A DNA stretch of 18,343 nucleotides, from positions 1 to 18,343 of the forward strand of contig CAMDJU010000022.1 of assembly GCA_945900695.1 (NCBI GenBank), given 5' to 3'. This document shows, one piece after another, positions 6,219-14,000 of the stretch. Numbering within the stretch: the first letter of the stretch is position 1; every line of letters starts with the position of its first letter. Both the position numbers and the translations under genes were made by a program. The DNA comes from Bordetella parapertussis. GTDB taxonomy: Bacteria > Pseudomonadota > Gammaproteobacteria > Burkholderiales > Burkholderiaceae_C. The notes beneath the pieces are model-generated. The model saw nothing but the letters and a program-made list of their open reading frames with translations, searched no databases and had not been told where the DNA came from.

Positions 6219-7549
6219 TTCACCAGTTTCTTTAAAAGTTGCAGCACCTTTTGATGGGACTGTTGCTCAATGTCATCGTTACCCATTTGCAAGCTTTGTG
6301 CCGCCACCACCGCTTGTGCTGCAGCACGGCCAAAGGCTTGCAAGGCATCGTGCGATGCACCCTGCGCTTCGGGGGCCACACTCAAAACGTACTCGTGGGC
6401 ATAGGTTCTGGTTTTGCCGTCCCACAGCATGGGCTGGGGCAAAGCGGCGGCATCACCTTGCATATTCGCTTGGATGGCTTTGGCCAACAAACGCCGAAAC
6501 ATCACCACCCCCCGATCGGTGGTGCCCAAGTGTTCGGCGCGCCGATTGGCCACTTGGCCTTGGCTGGCCACTGCGTCATAGTCACCCGGTTCGCGTTGTC
6601 TGTCTTTGTAAGGGCGTTCGTCGGTTTGCCCAATCAGGCCGGCTTTGTCCACACCCAAATCATCGGGTATCAAATTTCCATAGGGCTTGTACTTGGGGCT
6701 GAAGTGCACATAGCCAATGTAGTGGCAGTTGAAGTCGTCTATCGGGGTGACCCAGCGCGTGCGGCCGCAACCAATGCGAAAGCTGTCTTCAGCGGCCTTG
6801 TTGCTCGACCCCGTGAATTGACCGATGTTGGGCATGATGATGTCGCTGGCACGCACAAACACCCGGCCATTGACCAAGCGGGTGGCCATGGATAAAAAGC
6901 CCATCGGTGTGTCGACAAAATCCAGCGCCGGCAGCACCTTGAAGGCGTCTGAAAACTGGCTGCTCACAATCGCATGCAAGAACACGTTGTGGATGGGGTC
7001 GCAAGCGTTTTCCACCACCTGCAACCAATTGCACGGCATGGGGAAGCGAAATGGCACCGGTTGGTTGCCCTCGTCTTTGGCAAAGGTGTCGAGCACGGGC
7101 AACTCTGGCATGTGCTCGGGCGGGCCCATGTAGGCAAACAACAGGCCATGCAGTTCGCGCACCGGGTAGGCACCTTGTTTGAAGTTGTGTTTAATTTTGC
7201 TGCTGGCAGGCTCGGCTGGGGTTTCCAAAATCGTGCCGTCGATGTCAAACTTCCAGCCGTGGTAACAGCATTGAATGCCTTGGTCAGCGGGAATGCCAAA
7301 CTCCAAAGAGGTGCCACGGTGCAAACAGTGCTTGTGCAACAAGCCAATGCGTTGGGACCGATCGCGAAACACCACCAGGTCTTCACCCATCAAGCGCAGG
7401 GCCACTGGCAAGTCTTGCAACTCACTGGCCAGCATGAAGGGGTGCCAGTAGCGGCGCAGGTATTGACCCCCCGGTGCCTGGGGCCCAACGGCGGTTAAGA
7501 AATCATCGCCGTTGATGTCTGTCGCTGTTGGCGACACGGGCTGGGACAT
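6215..7549 (-). CDS. Rieske-type aromatic ring-hydroxylating oxygenase, alpha subunit (phthalate dioxygenase/LigX-like)
   Basis: A 444-residue oxygenase. The Rieske [2Fe-2S] site is C75-x-H77, then C94-x2-H97 (CLHRGTSLEFG and CCYHGWKFD), 16 residues apart. The catalytic domain has NACDPIHNVFLH (Asn181, Asp184, His187, His192), supplying the electron-bridging Asp and the two His of the mononuclear iron site. The C-terminal EHLGTTDRGVVMFRRLL block is typical of the phthalate 4,5-dioxygenase, DdvA and LigX-like branch, which includes ring dioxygenases and aryl O-demethylases, and it probably holds the third iron ligand. Length fits. It needs an electron-transfer reductase, and none is in the window. 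It leads the minus-strand operon and overlaps the Bug gene by four bases. The substrate is unknown; an aromatic carboxylate is a reasonable guess. Confidence 0.95.
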   Translation of the reverse strand: MSQPVSPTATDINGDDFLTAVGPQAPGGQYLRRYWHPFMLASELQDLPVALRLMGEDLVVFRDRSQRIGLLHKHCLHRGTSLEFGIPADQGIQCCYHGWKFDIDGTILETPAEPASSKIKHNFKQGAYPVRELHGLLFAYMGPPEHMPELPVLDTFAKDEGNQPVPFRFPMPCNWLQVVENACDPIHNVFLHAIVSSQFSDAFKVLPALDFVDTPMGFLSMATRLVNGRVFVRASDIIMPNIGQFTGSSNKAAEDSFRIGCGRTRWVTPIDDFNCHYIGYVHFSPKYKPYGNLIPDDLGVDKAGLIGQTDERPYKDRQREPGDYDAVASQGQVANRRAEHLGTTDRGVVMFRRLLAKAIQANMQGDAAALPQPMLWDGKTRTYAHEYVLSVAPEAQGASHDALQAFGRAAAQAVVAAQSLQMGNDDIEQQSHQKVLQLLKKLVK

Positions 7550-7801
7550 GGCGGGGCACTTTCAAAGGCTGGCTGATCTGTGCGCGATGGTGGTCCAGGG
7601 ACGCTCGCCTGTCAATGCAAGGAATCCCCTCCTTTTGAATGTCGCTTATAGAAGAGAGCAGCTTCAACCCTGGGCCTTGGCGTATATTTCACAAGGCTTG
7701 GGTCTGTTCACCATGACACAGCCGCTCGCCACCGGCGCGGCCCATCCACACCGGTCCAGCCAACCTGGCCCAGTTGCTTTTCAAACCATTCGGAGACTTT
7801 T
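7550..7801. other. Divergent intergenic region between the Rieske operon and the second cupin
   Basis: These 252 bases separate two divergent transcripts and should hold control sites for both. Besides the TTGACA element listed separately, there is a short inverted repeat AAGGA-N6-TCCTT centred near 7627, a TATATT (7683-7688) that could be a plus-strand -10, and an imperfect palindrome CTGTTCA-N3-TGACACAG near 7708-7724. No regulator gene lies beside the region. No coding sequence is supported here. Confidence 0.4.
7587..7615 (-). promoter_or_regulatory. Possible promoter of the Rieske-Bug-FAH operon
   Basis: On the minus strand a perfect TTGACA (7610-7615) is followed after 17 bases by CACCAT (7587-7592), a poor -10 with three matches, about 40 bases ahead of the Rieske start. 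A poor -10 behind a perfect -35 often suits an activator-dependent promoter. This is motif evidence only. Confidence 0.3.
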
Positions 7802-8191
7802 ATGCAAGTTTTTCACGCTCGCCAAGCCGGCGTCCCTTCGGAGTCGCGCACAGGTTCTGCCACCTGCACCGGCACGGTGTGGGGCGACCCCATCATGCCC
7901 ACCACCGACAACGTGACCATCAACAACGTGTTTTTCGCCCCTGGTGGTCGCACCCACTGGCACCAGCATGAGCAAGGCCAAATGCTCAATGTGATTGCCG
8001 GCAGCGGTTGGATTTGTTTGGACGGCAAACCTCCCCAACGCATCCGCACAGGGGATATTGTGTGGATTGCTCCCCACGAACGCCACTGGCATGGTGCTGA
8101 CCATGGCAGCTACATGCTGCACACCGCCACATCCATCGGCAAAACCGATTGGGGCAGCGCCGTCACCGACGACCAATACCCGGCCGCCTGA
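7802..8191 (+). CDS. Single-domain cupin of the carboxymuconolactone-decarboxylase-associated type
   Basis: A 129-residue cupin. A GTVWGDPI segment (about residues 24-31) precedes the barrel. Motif 1 is THWHQHEQGQMLNVIAGSGW (His52, His54, His56, Gln60) and motif 2 is TGDIVWIAPHERHWHG (His92, His95, His97). The Gln at the usual Glu position and the rich His set are seen in small cupins often annotated beside carboxymuconolactone-decarboxylase-like proteins. A GGAG (7792-7795) gives good start support. It heads a plus-strand group with a crotonase 105 bases downstream and is divergent from the Rieske operon. The exact reaction is unknown; a metal-dependent isomerase, dioxygenase or tautomerase is possible. 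It is clearly different from the cupin at 3629, so they are not recent duplicates. Confidence 0.87.
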   Translation: MQVFHARQAGVPSESRTGSATCTGTVWGDPIMPTTDNVTINNVFFAPGGRTHWHQHEQGQMLNVIAGSGWICLDGKPPQRIRTGDIVWIAPHERHWHGADHGSYMLHTATSIGKTDWGSAVTDDQYPAA

Positions 8192-8296
8192 ACCGCGGCA
8201 TCGCCAGTCTGCCCAGTGCGACATGGTGAGGGACAGTTGCGATTTTTGGTGCCCCACACAGCCGGGCTGGTGGCTGCTAACCCAGGCGTTTTTGAC

Positions 8297-9079
8297 ATGA
8301 CCACAGGTATTTCCATGACCCGCCAAGGGCACGTCGCGTGGGTGGTGCTCGACGACCCCGAGCGCGACAACCGGCTGAGCGAAGAAGTGCTCAGCCAGCT
8401 TTATGCCTACACCCAAGAGCTGGCGCAAGACGCATCGGTGCGCGTGGTGGTCATCCACGGCAGCGGCGAGGCGTTTTTCTCGCACGGCATCTTGACCCCC
8501 CAAATCAAACAGACCATCGGCAAGCACAAGACGCTGGAGTTGGTGGCCTTGGCCAACCGCACCTTTGACGCGGTGGAGGCTTTGCCGCAAATTGTGATCG
8601 CCGGCATCAACGGCGCCATCCGGGCAGGGGCTTGTGAATTGGCGCTGGTGGGTGACATCCGCCTCATGGCCGCACACGCCACCTGGCAATTCCCCGAGGC
8701 CCAATGGGGCGGCTTTCCGGGGGCTGGTGCCCCAGTGCGACTGCCCATGATGGTCGGCATGGCCCACACGCTCGAGATGGTGGCTTTGTCCAAAATCTAT
8801 ACCGCTCCAGAGCTGCACCACATGGGCTTGGTGAGCCAAGTGGTAGAGGGGACACAACTGCTGCCTGCGCTGCGCACTTTGGCCGAGCAATACGCGCAAG
8901 TGGGCCCATTGGCCAGCTTGGGCGCCAAAGCCGTGGCCCGCACCCGCATGTCCCAAGGCTTTGGCGCGGCACGCTTGCTTTCAGACCATTTGCGCCGCAG
9001 CTTCGAGTTCACCCACGATGCCGATGAAGGCATGCAAGCCCACATGAGCGGGCGCAAGCCTGATTTCACGGGACAGTGA
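8297..9079 (+). CDS. Enoyl-CoA hydratase/isomerase (crotonase) family protein, atypical active site
   Basis: A 260-residue crotonase-fold protein. The N-terminal HVAWVVLDDPERDNRLSEEV block matches the family (usually LNRPEALNAL). The central INGAIRAGACELALVGDIRL and FPEAQWGGFPGAGAPVRLP blocks match GGGCELALACDI and PE-x-x-x-G. Both acids used by hydratases are present (Glu114 and Glu134). The first oxyanion-hole loop, normally FSAGADL, reads FFSHGILTPQI, with His63 where Ala or Gly is expected, and the GGG of the second loop is AGA. A hydratase may therefore have shifted to an isomerase, hydrolase or C-C lyase role on a CoA ester. The start at 8297 is chosen over a GTG at 8216 because the fold begins here; an ATG at 8315 is also possible. 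Confidence 0.9.
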   Translation: MTTGISMTRQGHVAWVVLDDPERDNRLSEEVLSQLYAYTQELAQDASVRVVVIHGSGEAFFSHGILTPQIKQTIGKHKTLELVALANRTFDAVEALPQIVIAGINGAIRAGACELALVGDIRLMAAHATWQFPEAQWGGFPGAGAPVRLPMMVGMAHTLEMVALSKIYTAPELHHMGLVSQVVEGTQLLPALRTLAEQYAQVGPLASLGAKAVARTRMSQGFGAARLLSDHLRRSFEFTHDADEGMQAHMSGRKPDFTGQ

Positions 9080-9365
9080 TGTGCTGCACGATGGGTGCGC
9101 CCTTGGTTTGACGCGCCACATCCCTTGAAAACACATTAAAAATCAAATGGGATTTTTTATGAATTACGCCGCAAATATGTGTTTATCATTTTCATGGCCT
9201 TCATATAAGCCCATCAAGATGGCTGTTCAAGGCCAATAATGGTTGGTATTGGCACCCATCCCGATGCCATGCGTTGCTGGATGATTGCAACATGGACCGG
9301 TGGCCCGTTCACTGAAACATGTGGCCTGTCATTCACTGCATACCCCAACCCAAAGGAAGCGCATC
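9080..9365. other. AT-rich non-coding spacer before the SDR gene
   Basis: A 286-base region without a supported gene. The middle part (about 9128-9240) is much more AT-rich than its surroundings. It contains a perfect 7-base inverted repeat AAAAATC-AAATGG-GATTTTT (9138-9157), which could act as a weak terminator after the crotonase or as an operator. It also holds a promoter-like pair, TTTATC (9182-9187) and TATAAG (9204-9209), 16 bases apart, pointing towards the SDR. A 44-codon reading frame from 9239 runs out of frame into the SDR and was not accepted. Confidence 0.4.
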
Positions 9366-10139
9366 ATGAACAAAGCCCCAAACAAAGAGTCGTTTTCCTT
9401 TTCTTCCCCAATCGCCGTGGTCACCGGTGCACAACAAGGCATTGGTTTGGCCATCGCTGTGGCATTGGCCCAAGCCGGGGCCCACATCGTTGCCAATTAC
9501 CTGGATGAGGACGCCGCCGCCAGCGGCATGCAAACCTTGTCCGACATGGGCGCGCGGGTCACCTGGGTCAAGGCCGACTTGTCCCAAACCGCGCAAATCG
9601 CGCATTTGTTTGCCCAAGCCGATGACCTGGGAGGCGTGGATATATTGGTCAACAACGCAGCCATTTTTCCGCGTGCTGATTTCCTCGAACTCACCGAAGC
9701 GATGTGGGATCAAACCTTGGCGGTGAACCTCAAAGCACCGTTTTTATGCACCCAACAAGCAGCGCGGCGCATGATCGCGCAAGGTCGGGGCGGCAGCATC
9801 ATCAACATCACCTCGGGCGCCGCATTTCGCAGCTCGCCCCGCGCGGCCCATTACGTCTCCAGCAAAGCGGGCTTGGTGGGCCTCACCCGTGCCAGCGCCA
9901 TGGCACTGGCGCCCCACCAAATTCGGGTCAATGCGGTGGCACCCGGCATCACCGACACCGCCCAACCGCGCGAGGGCATGAGCGAAGACGAAATCCATGC
10001 GTCCGCTGGTCAGGTGCCCTTGGGCCGAATTGCCAGCGCCAGCGACATTGCGCCCATTGTTCAATTCCTGGCCAGCGCAGGCGCGGCGCATGTCACTGGA
10101 CAAACCTGGCATGTCAATGGCGGGCAATACTTGGCTTGA
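9366..10139 (+). CDS. Short-chain dehydrogenase/reductase (SDR), classical type
   Basis: A 257-residue classical SDR, an NAD(P)-dependent oxidoreductase acting on an alcohol/ketone pair. It shows the nucleotide-binding TGAQQGIG (residues 20-27), the NNAA motif (96-99), Asn121, and the catalytic Ser150, Tyr163, Lys167 (NITSGAAF and HYVSSKAG). The structural RVNAVAPGITDT block follows, and the C-terminus is GQTWHVNGGQYLA. The start at 9366 has a strong AAGGAAG ribosome site six bases upstream; the open frame from 9285 is not supported. It is similar to 3-oxoacyl-ACP reductase (FabG)-like and 3-hydroxyacyl-CoA dehydrogenase-like SDRs. After a crotonase it could oxidise a hydroxyacyl-CoA, but SDR substrates are not predictable from sequence. 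The 286-base gap suggests its own promoter. Confidence 0.93.
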   Translation: MNKAPNKESFSFSSPIAVVTGAQQGIGLAIAVALAQAGAHIVANYLDEDAAASGMQTLSDMGARVTWVKADLSQTAQIAHLFAQADDLGGVDILVNNAAIFPRADFLELTEAMWDQTLAVNLKAPFLCTQQAARRMIAQGRGGSIINITSGAAFRSSPRAAHYVSSKAGLVGLTRASAMALAPHQIRVNAVAPGITDTAQPREGMSEDEIHASAGQVPLGRIASASDIAPIVQFLASAGAAHVTGQTWHVNGGQYLA

Positions 10140-10166
10140 GCGGCCACCAACAACCAGCGATGGGAT

Positions 10167-10297
10167 TTATTTGGCAGGCAAGCGGATGATGGCCAGGTCC
10201 GTGCCCACCACCACATTGCCGCTATAGCCTGACCGAGTGGCAATCGCTGCCTTACTGTCTCATCGCCTAAAAAATGATGGACCCTTGCATGAGCCAT
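10167..10297 (-). pseudogene. Possible short degenerate coding remnant after the racemase-like gene
   Basis: Three bases after the racemase-like stop, an ATG at 10297 opens MAHARVHHFLGDETVRQ. In another minus-strand frame a stretch ending in TAA at 10167 reads AAIATRSGYSGNVVVGTDLA, then IIRLPAK, which resembles a protein C-terminus more than random sequence. Joining the two frames near 10255 would give about 40 residues. I cannot name a family. It may be the frameshifted tail of a lost gene in the hydantoinase operon, or chance. Confidence 0.2.
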
Positions 10298-10300
10298 CGT

Positions 10301-11005
10301 TCACGCTGGGGAAGCAACGCGCTGTAGCAAGGCTTGAACCACAGAGCTGTTGCTGGTCACCACCGGAACCCCAAAAGTTTGCTCCAGCAATTCTTTGGCC
10401 TCGTAGGATCTGAAGTTGGTACAAGAGACAAAAAGACCATCAAAGACCACACCCGACAATTTGGACTTGGCAAAGGCCACAATTTCCTCGGGCGTGGGAT
10501 CAGCCAAGGCCACATTGTGGGTGATGCCCATGCCCCAAGCACCCACCACAGTGACCTCTTTTTCCACGGCTTTGGCCACAGACTGCGTCAAGTCTTCGTT
10601 ATAAGGCGTGATGATGGCGACCCGCTTGAAGTTGGCCTGTGCCAAAGCTTGGGCGACGGTCGATATCACCCCAATGGCTTCACACTGGGCCAGGGAGCCT
10701 AGTTTTTGGCACACCTGCGCGTCATATTCCATCCCGAAGAGTGAGCCCGCCGAGGTGCATCCAAACACCAGCACATCGGGCTCTAGCGTGCCCAGGTCAC
10801 TGGCAGCCTTTGGCGCGAAGTCTTCAATCATTCGGATTTCTTGCTCGCGCGTTGTTTCGGTTAAAAACATGCGCCCCGTGTGAACCGTGAACTGATCTTT
10901 GGGCAAGGCCCGGTGCAGATCGTTTTCCATCACAGTGTTCGACGATGGGACCAGCAATGCCACGCGCAATGGCCGAAGCGGGTGTTTTTGTGTTGACGTG
11001 TTCAT
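10301..11005 (-). CDS. Asp/Glu racemase superfamily protein, maleate cis-trans isomerase-like
   Basis: A 234-residue cofactor-free enzyme of the superfamily holding Asp/Glu racemases, hydantoin racemase, arylmalonate decarboxylase and maleate isomerase. Two catalytic cysteines are seen in the expected positions: Cys83 in VFGCTSAGS and Cys195 in FVSCTNFRSYEA. The N-terminal ALLVPSSNTVMEND (Asn23) is very like maleate cis-trans isomerases. The start at 11005 is chosen because it overlaps the preceding TGA as ATGA and has an AAGGAA site; the frame remains open nine codons upstream without support. It is the third gene of the aminotransferase/HyuAB unit. In that company it could racemise a hydantoin or amino-acid derivative, or isomerise an unsaturated diacid; the PSSNT motif favours the latter, the neighbours the former. 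Confidence 0.87.
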   Translation of the reverse strand: MNTSTQKHPLRPLRVALLVPSSNTVMENDLHRALPKDQFTVHTGRMFLTETTREQEIRMIEDFAPKAASDLGTLEPDVLVFGCTSAGSLFGMEYDAQVCQKLGSLAQCEAIGVISTVAQALAQANFKRVAIITPYNEDLTQSVAKAVEKEVTVVGAWGMGITHNVALADPTPEEIVAFAKSKLSGVVFDGLFVSCTNFRSYEAKELLEQTFGVPVVTSNSSVVQALLQRVASPA

Positions 11006-14000
11006 GATTTCCTTTGAGTTGATGGGCCCCAAGCTCCGCCCCCGGCTGTGACCATGACGAGCTTGTCACCGCGTTTCAAGCGATGCGGCCCACTTTTTGA
11101 ATCCAATGGGCGCTCACACCCCTCGCTGACCAAAGTAAAACTGGCCAAGCCCCCATCGCCACCACCGGCCACGCCTCGCGCAGGTGTGATCGTGCGCTCT
11201 CCCAGCACGGAGGTTTGCACGCCATCGGTCAGCACCTCAATGACTTTCCTGACACCGCCGCCGCCAGGGTACTTTCCTTGGCCGGCCAAGTGTCGGGCAA
11301 TGGCGTATTCATGAAACAAGACCGGCAAAGCGGCCTCGACACCCTCGATGGGCAAATTCATGGTGTTGCCCATGTGGACGCGCAACCCACTGGGCCCCGC
11401 ATTGCTGGCGGTGCCCCCCATGCCACCCCCGATCGTTTCATAGTGGACAAACGATTTTTGATGGGTGGGGTCAGTGCCCCCCAAGGTGTAAACACACGCC
11501 GAACCATAGCCACCCGCAGACACCTTTTCCGGGTAAGCCTTGGCCAACGCCCCCATCAAAATATCGACCAACCGATTGGCCGTTTCAGTGTTGGCCGCGA
11601 CAACCGGAAAGGGATAGTTGGCGTGAACAATGGTGCCAGGTTCGGTGATGACTTCGACATTGGCATAAACACCCGCATTGGGCGCAATTTGACCACCCAC
11701 AAAACTCAATAAGGTGTAATAAATCGCGGCGCAGGTCACTGGCAGCGGTGCATTGATCGGGCCGCGAACACAGGGCGCAGAGCCGGTGAAATCAAACTTC
11801 AAATGCGCACCCGTTTTGGTGATTCGCACCTTGATGATCGGCGCTGCGTTGGGGTCTATGCCATCGCCGTCCAATGACTCTTCATTGGAAACATCCGCGT
11901 CGGGCAAATTCAACAACTGGGCGGCCACCCGTTTTTGGCTGTATTCAATGGTGTCGCGCATGACGGTGTCAATGGTCTCCCCACTGTAGCGATGGCAAAG
12001 CTCCAACATGCGCTCTGTGGCCCGCTGATGCCCGGCTCGGGCGGCCTGGAAGTCACCCATGCGGTCTTGCGGCACCCGCACGTTAGCCAAAATCAATCGC
12101 AACACATCCTCACGGACCACGCCCTGCTCAATGATCTTCAATGGCGGAATGCGCAAACCTTCTTTGATGATTTCATCGCAAACGCTGGAGCTGCCAGGCG
12201 CAATACCGCCAATGTCTGGCCAATGGATACGGCTCAACACAAAGCCCATCAATCTTTTGGCGAAGAAGACTGGGGTCAAGAGCGAAACATCTGGCAAATG
12301 GGTGCCGCCGGCATAAGGGTCGTTCAAGATAACTCCATCACCTTCGCGCCACGTCGCCAATGCAAATGCCTCCAATGCAAAACGCCCCGTGAAACTGGCT
12401 GCCCCCAAATGAACTGGGATGTCCACGCCTTGGGCGATGACACGCGCCTGGGTATCGAGCAGCACACAAGACAAATCCGCAGAGAGGCTGAGCAATGGCG
12501 AAAAAGAAGTGCGCATGATGACGCTCTTCATTTCGTCGCAGATGGCGTAAAAACCGCTTTTGACGACTTCAAAAGTCACCGGATCCGCCTCCAATAAGCT
12601 GCTCGCTGCAGGGGCAGTTTGTTTGGATGGGGGCACAGCATGCAAAGCAATTTGCATACTGCCATTCGCGTGGATGGTGATGGGCTGCGCCGAATCGATC
12701 CAAACGGTTGAACCGGCGTGCTCTATCAACGCGGGCCCGGACAACTGCGCGCCCCTGCAATCGATCAATCGATGGACCGGCAAGGATGTTTGGCTTCCAT
12801 CGGCTGACAAATAATTTTGCAGGCGGTGCGGGGGCACATCTTGCAAAGACACACCTGGGGGGTGTGGTGTTTGGCGTGGTTCACGCAAAACAGCCATGGC
12901 GGTCCATCGGACATTGACCAGTTGAACTTTCAAATTCGGCAAATCAATGCCAAACGCGTGCTGATATGCCGCTCGAAACCTGGCTTCGATTTCATCGCAG
13001 CCAGGTAAGGCTTCAGACGCTGGCCCCAGTCCAATATTGAGTTCGAACAATTGCCCCACAAAACGCAAATCAGCGCTTCGCTCTGACTTGACGGTGCGGG
13101 GGTCTACCGGTTCATTGGCCATCAAAGAGCGCGCCCGCTCACCCAAGGTGTTGCACACTTTGACCAACGCCTGTGGGTCAAGTTGGGCCACTGGGCCCAG
13201 CAAGGTCTGGCTCAAATCGTGGCGAATCTCACCCATCGTGGCACCCAATGCCGAGAACATGCCCGGCAAAGGCGGGATGATCACTTCTTTGGCGCCAGCT
13301 TGCAAACCAATGGCGCAGGCATGCAGTGGGCCCGCGCCACCAGAGGCAAATATCGAGAACTCTCGGGGATCAAGGCCGCGCCTGACGGTGCTGATGCGGA
13401 CCATCTCGGTCATATTGGCCACCGCAATTTCGATGATGGCATGTGCGGCACGCGCCAATGACCACCCCATGGGCTGAGCGATATGGGTTTCGATGGCCTT
13501 GACCGCCAGATCGCGTGAAAAAGCCACCCCCGAGTCCTTGAACGCCTCTTGAGAAAGGGTACCGATCACGGCATGTGCATCGGTCGCTGTGGGGCGTTGC
13601 CCGCCCAGGCCGTAGCATGCAGGTCCTGGGGCGGCACCGGCACTTTCCGGCCCCACTTTCAAAACACCGCCATCGTCAATCCAGGCGATGCTGCCGCCCC
13701 CGGCACCAATTTCAACAATGTCCAGGACCGCACTGCGAATGGGGTATCCCCCCACATTGGCCCCGTCCACCAGCTGGTCAGCCAAAAATTCGTCCACCAC
13801 TTTGGCCCGTCCGCCCTGGATCACGCCGACTTTGGCCGTGGTCCCCCCCATGTCAAAGGCAATCACGTTGTCACGCCACATTTCTTTGGCATGCGCCAGC
13901 GTTGAAATGATCCCAGCAGCAGGACCCGATTCAATCAAATGAACCGGGTACCGAGAGGCGTTTTCGGTCGATGTCAAACCCCCATTGGACTTGACAATCA

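Noticed and set aside
7781..8956. A 391-codon minus-strand frame opposite the cupin and crotonase
   Set aside because: It covers two recognised genes and their spacer, and its product shows no motifs.
9239..9508. 89-codon ORF leading into the SDR region in another frame
   Set aside because: It overlaps the SDR N-terminus out of frame; the SDR has the stronger ribosome site and a full set of motifs.
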